The notes under the pieces were generated by a model, which saw only the letters and a list, made by a program, of their open reading frames with translations, ran no database searches and was not told where the DNA came from. From assembly GCA_963763365.1 (NCBI GenBank), contig CAVXOE010000008.1, positions 186,001-250,000 on the forward strand: a stretch of DNA of 64,000 nucleotides, written 5' to 3'. The DNA comes from VAZQ01 sp963763365 (GTDB lineage: Bacteria; Pseudomonadota; Alphaproteobacteria; Rhizobiales; Xanthobacteraceae). This document shows, in pieces, positions 63,974 through 64,000 of this stretch (position 1 is its first letter; each line of letters opens with the position of its first letter). The translations under genes were made by a program, and so were the position numbers.

Positions 63974-64000
63974 CTCCCTCTCCCCTTCGGGGAGAGGGAG
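63974..64000. repeat. CCCTCTCCC hairpin at the window edge
   Basis: CTCCCTCTCCCCTTCGGGGAGAGGGAG with a TTCG loop is a perfect hairpin of the family at 9027, 23871 and 30773. It lies after murD and could attenuate transcription into the rest of the cluster. Confidence 0.75.

Overview
The window is GC-rich DNA from an alphaproteobacterium, most likely a member of the Hyphomicrobiales near the Xanthobacteraceae/Nitrobacteraceae (Pseudolabrys/Bradyrhizobium-like). Pointers are the mraZ-rsmH-ftsL-ftsI-murE-murF-mraY-murD order, three orphan Bug-type (TctC) solute-binding proteins, a metF-metH locus headed by an ArsR-methyltransferase regulator, and several families of extragenic palindromes typical of that group. 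The placement is inference from gene content; no search was run.

Layout: 1-6.7 kb holds a lytic transglycosylase cut by the window edge, two small secreted proteins, a patch of large palindromes beside a peroxiredoxin-like remnant, and a catabolic-looking LLM monooxygenase / DOPA-dioxygenase-like / carboxymuconolactone-decarboxylase run, followed by a lipoprotein hydrolase. 6.8-19.8 kb is a mosaic of short transcription units: exported aldolase, Bug proteins, VOC, GST, cupin, MFS pump, a molybdate-type binding protein, an orphan BrnA antitoxin, and a Cys-rich peptide with an inhibitor-cystine-knot spacing. 19.9-21.6 kb is decayed DNA (DUF2283 remnant and a multiply frameshifted AT-richer gene). 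21.6-28.6 kb has thiC under a TPP riboswitch, a divergent pair of exported M20 and MmgE/PrpD enzymes, an L,D-transpeptidase and TrmO. 28.8-34.6 kb is the methionine cycle (ArsR-MT, metF, metH). 34.7-43 kb has a Sel1 protein, amidase, extensin-like lipoprotein, and a TetR regulator facing an EmrAB-type pump. 43-53.1 kb has a Tim44-domain protein, a fused 5-oxoprolinase broken by a repeat element, a TRAP binding protein, a third Bug protein, a decayed ABC-substrate-binding gene, RNase P RNA and an AmiD-type amidase. 53.4-64 kb has a PRC-barrel protein and then the division/cell-wall (dcw) cluster.

Themes: (1) peptidoglycan synthesis is complete from UDP-MurNAc-dipeptide to lipid I plus FtsI, behind a promoter with MraZ boxes; remodelling enzymes (MltB-type, L,D-transpeptidase, AmiD, possibly extensin-like) lie elsewhere. 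(2) Methionine cycle genes sit behind a perfect 18-bp palindrome. (3) Several enzyme families that are usually cytoplasmic carry signal peptides here and lie near Bug proteins, suggesting periplasmic chemistry on scavenged substrates.

Caution: many conserved genes (thiC, metF, metH, emrA, emrB, 5-oxoprolinase, DOPA-dioxygenase-like) carry frameshifts, and each one I could resolve is a single extra base. The dcw cluster has none. This may be assembly error rather than biology, so these entries are typed as pseudogenes but may be intact in the organism.
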